This document shows, piece by piece, positions 1 to 12,150 of a DNA stretch of 64,000 nucleotides (its first letter is position 1; each line of letters opens with the position of its first letter). The DNA lies in the NCBI GenBank assembly GCA_002794775.1, contig NBAY01000017.1, positions 1 to 64,000 on the forward strand, read 5' to 3'. A model generated the notes under the pieces. The model saw only the letters and a program-made list of their open reading frames with translations. It was not told where the DNA came from and made no database searches. The position numbers were made by a program, and so were the translations under genes. Source of the DNA: Porodaedalea pini. Lineage: Eukaryota; Basidiomycota; Agaricomycetes; Hymenochaetales; Hymenochaetaceae.

Positions 1-3000
1 ATGGCAGGTTTGAGTAGTGCCTCGTTGAAGACGGGGTGGACCTTCTTCCATCGTTTTGGGAGTTTGAGCTTGTACGCGCTCGCTCCAATCTTGTCAACGA
101 TGTCGAAGGGACCATACCATTTGTCGGCAAGTTTCTTTGTGGGCGAATCTGTACTGATGTTTCACCCATCGAGGAAAACCTTGTCTCCTGCCTTGTACTC
201 CACTGATGCTCCTTCCGTTTGGTCATGATAGCGTTTCATGTCCTCAGCCGCCTTAACTAGATTGTCCTTCGCGACGCGATGAGTTTCCTTGATGTGCTTC
301 GCGAATTCTTCCGCCGACATATTGGCAGAGGAAGTTCGTATGGTGTCGAAGCTCATAGGGTGACGTCCGGTGTTTGCATAGAAGGGTGACATCTTTGTCG
401 CTGAATGTTCGTGGTTGTTGTAGGTGAACTCTGCGAGGGGGAGCCAGTCCTTCCAATCCGATTGCCGATGATCGACGAAGAGCTGGAGGTATTGTTCGAG
501 CTCTTGGTTGACGCGTTCTGTTTGACCGTCCGTTTGCGGGTGGTACGCCGTTGACGGGTTGCCTTCGATGTGTAGGAGTTTGTACAGCTCCTTCATCATC
601 GACGCATCGAACTGTGTGCCTTGGTCGTGGATGATCTTCTTCGGTAAGCCATGGAGGCGGAAGACGTGGTCACGGTACAACTGAGCCATGCCTTCCGCTG
701 ACAGTTTCGTCGTCGTCGGGATTGCATGCATCTGTTTCGAGAATCTGTCTACAAAGACGCAGATCGCATTGTGTCCTTTAGAGTCCGGGAGCTCTCCGAT
801 TAGGTCGACCGTGACGATCTCCCAGGGACCTTCAGGGATTGCGTTTGGATGAAGCAGTCTCGACTTCGACGTTCTTAAGGCTTTCGTCCGTTGGCAACGG
901 TCGCATCCTCGGACGTATGTTCGGACATCGGAGAACATCGATGCCCACCAGAAGTCTCGACGTACCAGTTCGACCGTCTTCGACAATCCTGGATGTCCTG
1001 CCAGGGTCGAGTCGTGGCACTCCCGCAATACCGCTTCCTTCATCGTCGACGGTATGTACACCTTGCCTTTCATCCGCCACAACCCGTCGACTTTCACCAT
1101 GTTCGTCGGCCTCTCCGACTCGTCCTGCGCTCTCTGCGCTTCACCCACTCGTTCCAGTACTTCATCACGCGACGTCCTCACCACTCCACGGTTCAACCAT
1201 TTCTCCTTGATGAATACAACATCATCGTTATCACCCTTGCCCTGATCATAACCTGTTTTGCGCGACAGCAGGTCGGCCTTGCCCATTGTCTTCCCCGGTT
1301 TGTGTTCGAGGTGGAAGTCGAATTCTTCGAGTTCGGTTCGCCAGCAAGCTTGTCGGTAGCTCAGCTTCTGTGCCGACTTGAAGTAGGTCAGGTTGGCGTG
1401 GTCAGACCAGATCTCAATCTTGTGTTGGGTGCCAAGGAGGTATTGTTGCCACTCCTTGAGTGCCGAAACGATGGCAAGCATCTCCTTGTCATAGATTTCG
1501 TAGTTTCGTTCCGCCGGCAGGAGCGCTTCCGATCGGTAGGCGATCACCCTCCACTTCCCTTCTTGCTTCTGCATCAGCACACCTCCGAGCGCGTAGTTCG
1601 ACGAGTCCGCCTCTACGTGGAAAGGGCCCTCGTCATTGGCGATCGCAAGGACTGGAGGTGAGCAGAGACGTCGTCTCAGCTCCTCGAATGCTTCCTGCTG
1701 TTCGGTCTCCCATGCCCAGTCCTTCTTGCCTGTTAACAACGTTAACGGTCAGACCACCTTGCTGTAGTCCTTAATAAACCGTCTCAGCCAATTTCCCATA
1801 CTGAGGAACTGTTGTAGCTCCTTGAGGTTTCGCGGGATAGGCCAGTTCGCAATTGCCTCCATCTTCGCCGGGTCGGCCCTGATCTCACCGTTGCCGATGA
1901 TGTGACCGAGGTATTTGACGACCTTGGCATCGAACTCACACTTCTCCGGTTTCAGGTATAAGCCATTCTCTCGAAGGATCTGGAGGACGCGCCTCGACGT
2001 GTCTATATGTTCCTCAATGGTTTCCGAGAGGATCAATATGTCGTCGAGGTATACGATGATCAGGTTAGCATAAATCAGGTCCTTGAAGATGTGATTGACA
2101 AAAGCCTGGAACGTCGCCGGGGCGTTGCAGAGACCGAAGAACATTACTGTCAGTTCGAAGAGACCCATGTTTGTTCGGAACACTGCCTTCCACTCGTCGC
2201 CTTTGCAGATCCGGATGTTGTAGTACCCCCAGCGAAGGTCAAGCTTAGTGATGTATTTTGCTTTCTTGACTTTGTCAACGAGTTCGTCGATGAGGGGAAG
2301 GGGATACTTGTTCTTGACTGTACCGTCATTAAGCTTTCGGTAGTCCTGGATCGGGCGTAGGGACTTGTTGGCTTTCTTGATAAAAAAGAAAGGCGAGGCC
2401 ATCGGGGATATTGACCTGTGTATATGACCAGACTTCAAGTTCTCCTCGAGGAAATCCTTCAGCGACTCCTGCTCCGTTGGTGTCAGTGGATAGATCTTGC
2501 AGTTGCTAGGTTTGAAGTCGGGTTTCAAGTCGATGACATGGTCCCATGGGCGGTGTTCCGGCAGTTTCTCGAATCCCTTCTCCGAGAAGACGTCGGCGTA
2601 ATCGTCGAGGTATGCGGGCCAGGACGCCTTGTCCATTCGCATCCCACTCACCCTCCTCATCTGCTCCACCACCTCCTTCACTTCACCTAGGTCCTCCACT
2701 GGCTCCCTTTCGATCGCACATTCGCTTGGGCAGCGAGTAAAGTCGAGTGTACCCGTCTTCTGGGTTGTGCCGTCGAAGCCAGTCGTACCCCAGGAAGATG
2801 TTAGATGACACCAGTGAGGTTACTGCCAGGACGATCTGTTCCTTATGGTGACCGATCGTAAGTTCAATGTCAACGTACTCCTCGATCAACCCGGCTTCGT
2901 TGTGTGTGCCGTCGGCATTGAGTACCGCAAGGGGTCGGATATAACGCTTCGTCTCTAGCCCGTACTGTTCGACGAATCTCACATCAATGCACGATCCCGT

Positions 3001-3318
3001 ACATCCCGAATCTACGAGCGCGTGTGCGTCCACCTCCCTCACTTCACCTTCCACGCTATGCCCGACGTTCAGGAGAAGGTCCAGCTGGCGTCCGCCAGTC
3101 CCTCTCATGAACAGCTGCTCGTACTCTTCACTTCCTTTCACACCGGTGGGGGCTTCGTACTCGGGAAAACCATCGACGTCGTTTGCATCTATGTATTGTA
3201 CAGACGGTTGGTTATATTTTAACGAGTCCGGATTTGAAGTCCCTTGTTCTTCTCGGTCAGTCGCCCCGATGGCTACGCCTGACCACTCGCAAAACCCTGC
3301 GAGTCGACAACCTCTTCG
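1..3318 (-). pseudogene. Pol of copy A, decayed and truncated by the window edge
   Basis: Pol lies on the minus strand in the -1 frame relative to gag. The order visible is aspartic protease (DSGCTGSCID, about 3000), RT (YLDDILIL, about 2050), RNase H (about 1650-1300), integrase zinc-binding and catalytic regions (HPQTDGQTERVNQELEQYL, about 540-480) and the start of the GPY/F region. Compared with copy B, three lesions are clear: a 10-nt deletion near 2763 that shifts the frame between protease and RT, TGA at 1749-1751 between RT and RNase H, and TGA at 162-164 before the C-terminal region. Both TGA codons align with CGA in copy B. Homologous coding continues to base 1. The reconstructed order is Ty3-like, so the element was autonomous before it decayed. 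Confidence 0.88.
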
Positions 3319-4379
3319 TCGTTCTCTCCCTCCTCAACGTATTCTTCCACCGTCGACCTTCGAGTGTCTACGACTTCCTCGAACATCGATTCCTTCATTG
3401 CTCCGAGCTCATCGGCGAGGACGCGACGTTCACCTGGTGCCATCAGTTCCAGCATGCGCTGGATGATTGGTTTCGCTTGTGGGCACTTGTCCTTAAAGTG
3501 GCCCAGCCCACCGCAGATCCAGCACGCGCATTGTCGTTGCGCCTCGTTCATCGAGACGTCCATCGGCTGACCAGCGCCTCCGAATGTGACGCCAGTCGCG
3601 TCGCGTTTGTCGACGTGTGGGGCCGCAATCTGTCGGCGTGCAGGGGGCGCTTGTTGGGGCATCGGGCGAGGCGTGAATGGCAATGTCCTGCCTCGTTGTA
3701 TTGCGCAAATTTGTTGTTCACCCCGATCGATCTCGACAGCCTTCTTCTTCCACGCCTCGTACGTCGTTGGTACGGGTGTCGACCTCAACACACCGCGGAC
3801 CACCTCGATGTTCATCGTGCGCTTCAGGCGGTCGCAGATGACGCTGTCATCCTTCAACTCTGCTGCCTTGATGATTATGTCGAGATCCTGGAAGAACTCG
3901 TCAGCAGAGAGATCCTTCTGGACCTTGTCTCGGAACTTCTTCAACGCCTTCTCCTTCCTGTTCGGGTTGTCGAAGGAGGCATCCAGTCGTTCCTGAAACT
4001 TGGTCCAGTCATCTGTGAAGCTCACAACGCCACTCATCGTGAATTCCTGGACATAGTTTTGCGCCCACGTCGACGTGTTGCCACCCTTGAGGTAAGAGAG
4101 GGTGACATAGATTTTGCTCAACGACGAGGGGTACTTCGCGGGGTTCGCTGAGACAAAGAGAAGGACTTCGCACTTGAAGTCGAGGTAGTCATCGCCGCCA
4201 GCAAATTCGCGTGGCCGGGCGACGTCAATTGAGGGAGCTGGGGCTTGGGCCGCCGGGGCATTCGTTGCCGCGTGGGTGAAGGCGGCCGCTACGATCACCG
4301 CGATCTCCTGTTGCTGCCTTTGGGTAAAGCCCTCCGACATCGCTGGTACGGGTGTGTGCGTTAGGCGTTCAGGGGGCAT
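3273..4379 (-). CDS. Gag of copy A
   Basis: This is an open gag frame of 368 residues starting at the ATG at 4377-4379. Gag forms the particle that packages element RNA. The protein opens with a Pro/Ala-rich tail and continues with a retrotransposon-gag helical domain that contains the segment SADEFFQDLDIIIKAAELKD. A CCHC zinc knuckle (CWICGGLGHFKDKC) lies near residue 285, followed by an acidic C-terminus ending QGFASGQA. Copy B gag is nearly identical over its whole length. The stop is followed by pol in the -1 frame. The frame is intact although the pol of this copy is dead, so this copy may still supply Gag in trans; that last point is inference. Confidence 0.9.
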   Translation of the reverse strand: MPPERLTHTPVPAMSEGFTQRQQQEIAVIVAAAFTHAATNAPAAQAPAPSIDVARPREFAGGDDYLDFKCEVLLFVSANPAKYPSSLSKIYVTLSYLKGGNTSTWAQNYVQEFTMSGVVSFTDDWTKFQERLDASFDNPNRKEKALKKFRDKVQKDLSADEFFQDLDIIIKAAELKDDSVICDRLKRTMNIEVVRGVLRSTPVPTTYEAWKKKAVEIDRGEQQICAIQRGRTLPFTPRPMPQQAPPARRQIAAPHVDKRDATGVTFGGAGQPMDVSMNEAQRQCACWICGGLGHFKDKCPQAKPIIQRMLELMAPGERRVLADELGAMKESMFEEVVDTRRSTVEEYVEEGENDEEVVDSQGFASGQA

Positions 4380-5062
4380 CGGCGGCGATGAGTCTCTGCG
4401 GGGCGTTCGGTATCCTCCTGGTTCACTGGGAAGGACGACCGAAGATGTCGAAACGGTAGGGGATGATGGGGCGCGAGGGGTTCGAGGCGCCCACCGAGTT
4501 CTTTCGCCTGATGGTTCAGTTGAGTACCAGGCGCGTCTAATGTCACTCCACCAGAGGTTATGGGTGACGTGGTTTCTGTCGTCGGCTACGTACGACTGTC
4601 GTTCGGTGTCATAGCACGACGAATGAGGGAGAGCCTGCTGCTGTTCCTCGGTAAGATCTATGTTGACTAGACCGGAGGGGGAACGGGGAGGGGCTGGTTG
4701 TCCAGATGAATGTTACGCTGGCGAAGGACAGGTTCGTCGGCGAGTTTGATGACCAAACGGAAGGAGGCGGCCGAGAGCACAATCGACAACGACGTCGAGG
4801 ACTGTACACGGTGTGTTACCCACGTCCAGGTCAGATGGTTCCTCCACCAGAGGGAGAGGCGGAGAGCCAGGGTCGGGAAAGGTCGGGTGTAGGTTTACGT
4901 AATACACGAACGTCCGAAAACGTCCGGGCAGGGTTGAGGGTTTGTCGTTTAGGGGTTCTACACGTCAAGTCCGTCGAGGGGAGCGCTCCTCTAGACCGAG
5001 TGAAGGCGAGTTGACAGCGACGACGTACGCTGGGGATGAGCCTGGGTGGGGTTCTGCTTTTA

Positions 5063-5452
5063 TGTTAGGCAGGAGTCCGGGAGACGACTCGGACTGGGCA
5101 GGCCTTGGCTGACTGTCGTCTGGGACGTGCTATACTCGAGTGGAGACTCGGGACACGCTGTACTCAGGCTAGGTCGTCGCGGAGGTAAGAGGATTAATAC
5201 AAGACTAGACTAATACAAGGGGGACGAGTCTCACCTAGGTCGTCACGGAGGTAAGAGGAAAAGCAGAACAAGGAGTTCATGCGATTCCTGAGACCTTCTA
5301 TAGTGACGACCGTGAGACTATATTACCTAACATTACATAATGAGTGGGAATGGAACAAATGAAGGTTATATGAAGGGAGTGTGGGAAGTGATTAAAAGAA
5401 AAGGAAAAAGGAAAGGGGAAATAAAGAAAAGGTAAAAGTTCAAGTTCTGACA
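5063..5452 (-). repeat. 5' LTR of copy A
   Basis: The LTR is read on the minus strand and has TG..CA ends. It is homologous to the LTRs of copy B at 14427 and 20252. The 11-nt self-primer sequence is at 5259-5269, and its complement, the primer-binding site, is at 5051-5061, one base after the LTR end. Two copies of a ~24-nt element are present, as in the other LTRs of this family. Confidence 0.9.
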
Positions 5453-6296
5453 ACCATGCACCATACCCAAGCCCCTGCAGAAGCAGCAGTCTGCAACATC
5501 TGCACCACCCACACTGGGTTCTCTGATTGTGGTAGAGGACACTCTGTCCCCACTGCCTTGCATACCAAGGCCTGCTGCTGCATATATTCTGTGGCAGCAG
5601 AAGCAACAACAGAGGAGGTGTGCTGCCTTGCCACCTGTTGCTGGGCCTAGCTGGTTTACTGATGCATACAAGGACCCACATGAGCTCATCTCAGAGCATG
5701 ACTCTAAGGATGAGTTTGACCACATCATCATGGAGCTCATCCATGATGTCCATGAGCTTGAGCATAGCTTGCATCATCTCACAGTGGAGATGACTCATCA
5801 GGTAGCTGAAGTGGCCTCAATCTGCGTGCACCTTGCAGTGCTAGAGAAGAGGAAGTGGGGCACCCATGAGTGGGAGGACTAGTCAGTACATGTTGGTACA
5901 CATTGGTATGACTTGGTCCTGTAGGAAAAAGAAAAGAAAAGAAAAAAAAGAAAAATTATACAAGCATAGTAATTTATTTGTATATATTTTGGAATTTTGG
6001 AATTTTTCTTTGTGTTTTCTTTAATTTTTGGTGTGATAAAACAAAAGGAGAGAGGAAAGTTCAACTGTAATTGTCCATGTGTGGTTTTACTAATATACCA
6101 AAAGGGAAATTGAAGAGAGATAATATAATCAATGTTTCATGAAGTGGGAAAAGTATTCCATATGAAGGAATTTAGACAGTTCCATGGTTAAAGCATAAAG
6201 GGATCATAATTGATTAAAAGATAATATAATGAGGCATCAGTATGTGTCAGTACATGTACCAATACCTTGGATGGTGAACATAATTAGAAAACACAA
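5453..6296. other. Unresolved stretch left of element C
   Basis: No confident gene was found. A plus-strand open frame at 5529-5882 encodes 117 residues with an acidic, His-rich C-terminal half (for example HDVHELEHSLHHLTVEM). I do not recognise it; it could be a fragment of an old gag or a chance frame. From about 5925 the sequence turns into A-rich, low-complexity DNA. The 3' LTR expected for element C after its pol stop at 6297 is not recognisable here, so it was lost or is very diverged. Confidence 0.5.
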
Positions 6297-8060
6297 CTAG
6301 GTATTAGATTCTGACTCAGAGCTGTCTTCTTCTACCAGATCTTGCTTCATCATGCCATGTTCATCATCATCCTGTTGAAGGATATCATCAATGGGAACAG
6401 AAAGATCAGAGTGGGGAAAATAAGGAATAAGATGAAAAGCTGCAACCTGAATCTGGGAAACTGATTCATCAAGTTCCAAGATGATATATGCTCCAGAACA
6501 TGTCAGGTGGACTACAACATACAATCCTAAGTACCAGGCCTTCATCTTTCAGTCCAACTCCTTTTTGATCCTGGTGTTCTGCACAAGTACAAGTTGACCG
6601 GGCTGGAAATTGTAGTCCTTGATGACGTGCTTATGGACTTCGGTGAACTGTCAGGCATACTTGTGTCGAGCATCTCAAACCAACCATGCAATCCTATCGA
6701 GGTCCGCCAGATGCTTCTGTAGCTGGCATGCCTGGGTTGCTATTAATTCCTTGGTATGCATTGGGGAATCCAACAGCAGAGTAAGATAAGTGGCCTTGGC
6801 AAGATCAAACAGAAGTACCGGCTCGACTCCATGAACCATATAATACAGTGACATACCAGTTGACTTCTAGATTGTGATGCACTCAGCTCAGAAAACTGAG
6901 TAAGCATGCTCATGCCACTTGGATATGTTCCCATCAGCTGCCTTGATCAAGACTTCCTGGACATCATAATGCCATCATTTGATGATCCCATTGGCCTGAG
7001 AATTGTATGCTGATATCTTGATGTGCAAAATGTGGTACCAATCCTGCAACCAATCAAGTGCAGTGATAAACAGAGTACCATTGTTGGTAATGAGTTTGGG
7101 ACACATGCTGTACCAACACAGTAATTCCTGAAAGATGAACCGCCTGATCATGTGACCAGTCTGCTTTCACAGTAGCCAGAACTCTGGGTAACTGGACAAG
7201 GAGCACTGTGCATGCATGATGTAGTAAAAGCCTCCTGAAGTGGGCATGTGTTTCATGTTGATATGGATCTGGGTGAACAATGTCAGTATGTCCAGTACTG
7301 ATGGTGGTATTGACACTTTCGTAGTCTGGCACACCTGACAGATATGACAAGTATGCACAAAGTATTTGACATCTTCTAAAATTGACAGCCATCAAAACCA
7401 ATCCAGCAACCAAGCATGTATCAAGGACACTCCCTTGTGTCCAAGTTTGTCATGAGCCTGCTGAACAAGTGACCAGCAGCATCCCGGTTTGACAACCAAC
7501 TGGGGATGCTCCCATCAGGTCTTTTGCCAAAGCTGTCCTGCTCACATGAAGAATCCAGAGGCGTACTGGACAAACAAGGGGAAGGGCTTCCTTTCATGCT
7601 CAAGGAGGTACCAAACCAACTCTAATTGCTTATCTTGCAACTTTACTGAGTCCAAAGCCAAGAATCGCTGTCCCTGAGGATCCATGGCTGTACCAGACCC
7701 TTCTTCGATGTCAGTACTCAAAACTGCTTCATACAAAAACACATACACTGTATCTATCCACTCCTCATAATCCTCCTCCTCCTGTGGGTTCTCTGGTGCA
7801 GCTCACCTTCTCGATAGCCTGTCAGTACACGTAAATTCTATGGCTGGTATGTGGTGAAGCTTGAAGTCAAAAAGGAGAATTCCTGCAATCCACTGATTTA
7901 TTGTCACATTCAGCTGTAAATCCGAATTGTTAACCATCCTTTTGACATATGCTGCATCCATTTTGACCACCAGGAGCTTAACTCCATAAATAAACAACCT
8001 CACCACCCTCAATGCCCTAAACAACCCAAACAACTCAATCTTTGGCTGGGAGTACATCGC

Positions 8061-8974
8061 TGTAGAGCCGTGCTGATCGTCCCATCACTGCTGACCACTC
8101 CAGAAGCACTCGAGAACTGGTTCTGACACGTACCACTCAGTACCGGACTGAATCCAATCGGTCCAGTTTCGAATCAGAACCTCGTGATCGCATCAGCAAC
8201 ATGTTCTGGGACCTCCAAAAGCATACCGGAACGTACCGGAGATCTTATCTGGATGACTAGGGATGCGGTCACATGGAGCATACAGCCAAGATGTGTACTG
8301 GACTGCTGTCCGATGACAGGAGCCACATACCGATTGGACGATCTGAGTTCTGGTGGAGCACTGGTATGGTCGGACGCAATACGGACGTTTTTCTTCATTA
8401 TGATTTATGTTTTTCCTATGTTCTTCTGATTTCTATGCTCTCTATGTGCACCTCTATGACCTATGACATTTCCTTTTGACTTCTCTATGTTTCAACTGAT
8501 ATGCACATTATGCCCATATGGAAATTATTAACTGTAGATAGATCTTTGGACTTGGTATAAATATGCACCTCATGTTGTAGGTAGAGGACAAGTCAGTTCT
8601 ACCGCAGAGTCTCCCTCAGATAGGGTAACTTGAGTGCGACTCGTATTAGCTCTCGTAAACCTCGTAGTCATTCCATCTTTGTCTTATCATCTCACCTCTC
8701 GAAACCGTCTCTCGTCTCTTACTCTGTAACTCAAACCTCATCGCTCATAGTGATCACATCATACCAGTGTTGATCACCTGTGCGTACTGACTCCATACCA
8801 GTCAAGAACAGACCCAACAGGAGTTCCCAACCTTAGTTTTCAATATCAAAGTGTACCGACGTGTACTGGTATGTCGAGTGATCTCACCACGGTCAACCCC
8901 TAACCTCCCAGAGCAACACGATCACGTCCCCAAAAGGACCACTGATCCCAGACACCCCTAAGTCAGGATCTACA
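8061..8974 (+). repeat. Solo LTR, C family, inside the RNase H region of element C
   Basis: This 914-base repeat has TGTAG..CTACA ends. It is an inverted copy of 13796-14426 plus 20670-20950, and a more distant relative of 30562-31447. It interrupts the RNase H coding: minus-strand residues NLVQ end at its right edge and AMYSQPK resume at its left edge. Plus orientation is inferred from TATAAATA near 8566. Flanking 4-mers, read on the minus strand, are GCAA and GCGA, possibly a decayed target duplication. Confidence 0.75.
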
Positions 8975-9700
8975 TTGCCTGTACCAAGTTCCAGTTGATT
9001 GACCTGAACTGATTAATCCTTCTCCTACTGTCTAGGTGATCTTGCCCTAACATCCACCCTACTCCTATGGTCAATAAATCCACCACTATGATAACTGCTC
9101 TGTCTGACCTGTAGTTGATTGCACACAGCACTGGGCAGTCAATAACAGCTTCCTTCAATGTGTTCATTGAATCCTACTCTTCTGGTCCCCAGTCAAATAT
9201 GTTGTTTTTATGCATCAGACGGGTCAGCGGTTGAGCTTTCTTCATGAAATCCTTGATAAACACCCTCAACACACCAACTGTACTGAGGAATCCCTTCACT
9301 TCTGTCACCATTTGGCAAGGGGGCCAATCCTACACCTTCTGAACCTTTGAATTGTCCAGTTCTCATCCTCAGTATGTGAGTTTATTCCCCAAAAATATTT
9401 CCAAATCAGTACATGCCTAAAATTTCTTCCTGGAAAACGTACCACCCACTTTCCTCATCCTCTGCAGCACTTGATTTATGTCACACAGGTGTTCATACAT
9501 GAACTGGCAGATGCCTGGGTTCTCCAGAATCATTTTGAACTCTCCATTGGTACACTTGTACCATGTAAATCCTCCTTGCATAATCACATCATCCACAAAT
9601 GGCTGCATCACCTTAGGAATCTTGTCACTGAGAATAAATGTGACATCTCTGTGGAGAATCTGCAGTGAATTCATATATCCCATCAGTAACACCTTCAGTC

Positions 9701-10186
9701 TGTTAGGCGGAAGTCTGGGTGGAACTCAGACTAGGCAACCTCAACGCGCGGCACCTGACGGTGACGCAGACGTCATCTGGGATGGGCTGTAACTCAAACG
9801 CGAAGTTTGGGCAGCAGGTTTACTCAGACTGGACGACGTGGAGGTAAGAGGATTAATACAAGTCTAACTAATACAAGGGGGACGGGTCTCACCTGGATGA
9901 CGTGGAGGTAAGAGGAAAAGCAGAACAGGAGGCTTCTGCGATTCCACCTTCCTCTATATAGCATCATCCGTGGGATTGTATTATCTAAGTGCTGTATAGT
10001 TTATGTAACTAGGAATGGAATGAATGAAGGTTGGGTCGTACTAAGTGAGTGTGGGAATGATCATGTATGACATAAGAATGGGAAATGATTATGAAAGAAG
10101 GTTAAATATAATGGAAAGGAGCGGTTAAAAGAAAGGAAATGGTAAAAGGGAAAATAAAAGAAAAGGTAAAAGTTCGAGTCCTAACA
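9701..10186 (-). repeat. Solo LTR, B family, with 5-bp target duplication
   Basis: This LTR is homologous to the LTRs of copies A and B but diverged. It has TG..CA ends and is flanked by perfect CAGTC repeats at 9696-9700 and 10187-10191. No internal element sequence remains, so it is the product of LTR-LTR recombination. It keeps the self-primer sequence (9916-9926) and the duplicated LTR motif. It sits in the RT region of element C. Confidence 0.92.
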
Positions 10187-12150
10187 CAGTCAGAACGTAC
10201 CAAGTGAGGTCTGGAACATTGTCAAATCTCAGGACCATTCATCAAGGATCCACTGGTTGAAAGCAATGGTGAGATCAAGTACCATGTAGCATGCATGCCC
10301 ACTGCACACATCCACTAGCATCTCAATGTCTAGCAGTATGGCCAGATCTTGAATGGTCACCCCATTCAGATCCTGCAAGTTGATAATGAACTGTGAGGAC
10401 ACTCTGTCTTTCTTCACCACACAAAACCACCTCAACCAGTATGAGGAGTTTGATGGTCCAATAACTCCAGCAGCGATCTTTTCCCTGAGTATGTTTAGCA
10501 TCTTTTTGAGTATCCTAGGGAGGATCAGTATGTTCTTCTGCACCCACAGTACATGTGCCACCATCAGTATGCATACCAGATCAAAATACATCAGGTCCAA
10601 GGTCCCTCTCTCCATCTCTGACCACACAAACACCCCTTCCTGTAACATGATTAAATTCATAACCAACTTCTTCTCTTCATCCCACAGAAATCTGCTAGGA
10701 TCCACATCCATCATGTCCAGCCTTTCCTGTGTAAACTTCCCTGTTGGTACGAATGGTACTAGTTTCATTGGTAGCTTTGGCATGTCCACCAATGGGTTGG
10801 GATGTCACCTTCAAACTATACAAAACTCCTCTGGTAACACTCCCGGTACAGGACAAACCTTCTGTGCCACCCACTTGTATGCCAATATACTTCCCTTGTC
10901 TTCCATCAAATCCAACACCACTGAGCCAAAAGTGTCCGAAGAGGGGTCCATAGCAACAGTATAAGAAGACAAAAGAAAATTCAATCTTTGTGAATAAATA
11001 AACAGAGCTGGAGTATTCAAGGTAAAACTCAGGGAAACATATCAGGAAATAGTCAAATCAGGTTGATTGAAAACATTAAAGGACATTTGTTGAAAACTGT
11101 AAACAGGTTGAGCAAACTGAGAATTATTTTTGGTCTGAGAAGGGGCTGGATGACAAGATAAATAATCAGGATCATTAAAATGCAAAGATAAAACATCTGT
11201 ACATGAGCTCGGTACATATACCAATGGATCAACTCCTTGGCACATCTTGCATACCATCAGTTTCCACATGTTTTGCTGGCACTGATGCATCAGTTCCTCG
11301 ACTTGTGAAAACCTGATTCCGGAGCATGCCAGAATGCCCAGATACTGGTCAACACCTTGCTTCTACAATTCCAATCTTGGGGATCTGTGATGGTTATATG
11401 CTGATCACCTGACAAGAAATCCTTCATTTTGCATTTGGTAAGAGCAAAAAACAGTCAACCCAGCAATACTTTGAACAGTGCCACCAAAACCACTTGAACC
11501 TGCAACTTTAAATCCACACCCACTACCCTGAATCTGGTGTCTCAAATCCTTCCCAATGTTGATGACTTCCCTGTGTCCATGGCTTTGAGTGTCATCACGT
11601 GATCTGGATCCAAATGTATCCCTAACTTCTCCCACACGTCTTCCCAAATGATACACACTGCTGCCCCTTGATTGAGTATGGCCTCTGCTTTGATGGTATC
11701 CTCAATCAGCACCTTAATTACGCAGATGGGAAGCACATTGTGTGCTGCTGGTCCTGACTCCAAGAGTACTGGTGCCAATGACTCCAGTACAGGTTGGTAC
11801 TCCATGACTTTGCCCCCTTCCTGGTCCAACTTGACAAGATTGACGTTACTAACTGCATATCACTTTGCTGATGTCAATTCCTTCATCTGCCACCTCATAT
11901 CCAAAGATAGAGTGAGGAGTTCCCACTGTGTCACTGTGACCACCAAGTCCAAAGTCCTCGACAACACCTTCTGAACTGTCACTGGATCCTCGACCGGAGT
12001 GATGTACTGGAACTGTGGCTGGTTACTGCCCAAATTTCTCGAATCTGTCATTGATTTACTTTCCTGGGGAATGTTTGGGTTTCCTACCAGCTTTGGTATA
12101 CTTGATTTCACATTCAAGGTCATCAGTACATTTGTGGGACTGGGTTTTGG

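Larger units (their letters stand above)
1..5452 (-). mobile_element. Chromovirus LTR retrotransposon copy A (partial)
   Basis: This is a Ty3/gypsy element on the minus strand. Its 5' LTR is at the right (5063-5452), followed leftward by leader, gag and pol; the chromodomain and 3' LTR lie beyond the window start. It is a close relative of copy B (14427-20664), with the same gag, the same pol order and the same LTR layout. Gag is open. Pol is broken by a ~10-nt deletion near 2763 and by TGA stops at 1749-1751 and 162-164, where copy B reads CGA. The plus-strand bases after the LTR (ACCAT at 5453-5457) are the expected target duplication, but the partner lies outside the window. Confidence 0.93.
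6297..11830 (-). pseudogene. Pol remnant of element C (protease, RT, RNase H, integrase)
   Basis: The pieces are minus strand. 11829-11542 holds a retropepsin-like stretch (LIEDTIKAEAILNQGAAVCII). 10792-10229 holds RT fingers and palm (VKKDRVSSQFIINLQDLNGV), and 9692-9417 more RT. The RNase H start is at 9167-8976 and its continuation (YSQPKIELFGLFRALR) at 8057-7803. Integrase remnants with many stops occupy about 7420-6600. The C-terminal tail (GAYIILELDESVSQIQVAAFHLIPY) ends at the stop at 6297; such tails are familiar from non-chromodomain gypsy polyproteins of mushrooms. Two solo LTRs interrupt the coding region. None of this can make a working enzyme. Confidence 0.7.

Noticed and set aside
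839..1774. Plus-strand frames of up to 256 codons opposite pol of copy A
   Set aside because: They are antisense shadows of the GC-rich pol frame.
5529..5882. Plus-strand 117-codon frame with a His/Glu-rich end
   Set aside because: No recognisable domain, no intron logic, in repeat-rich DNA next to an LTR; kept only as a note in the unresolved stretch.
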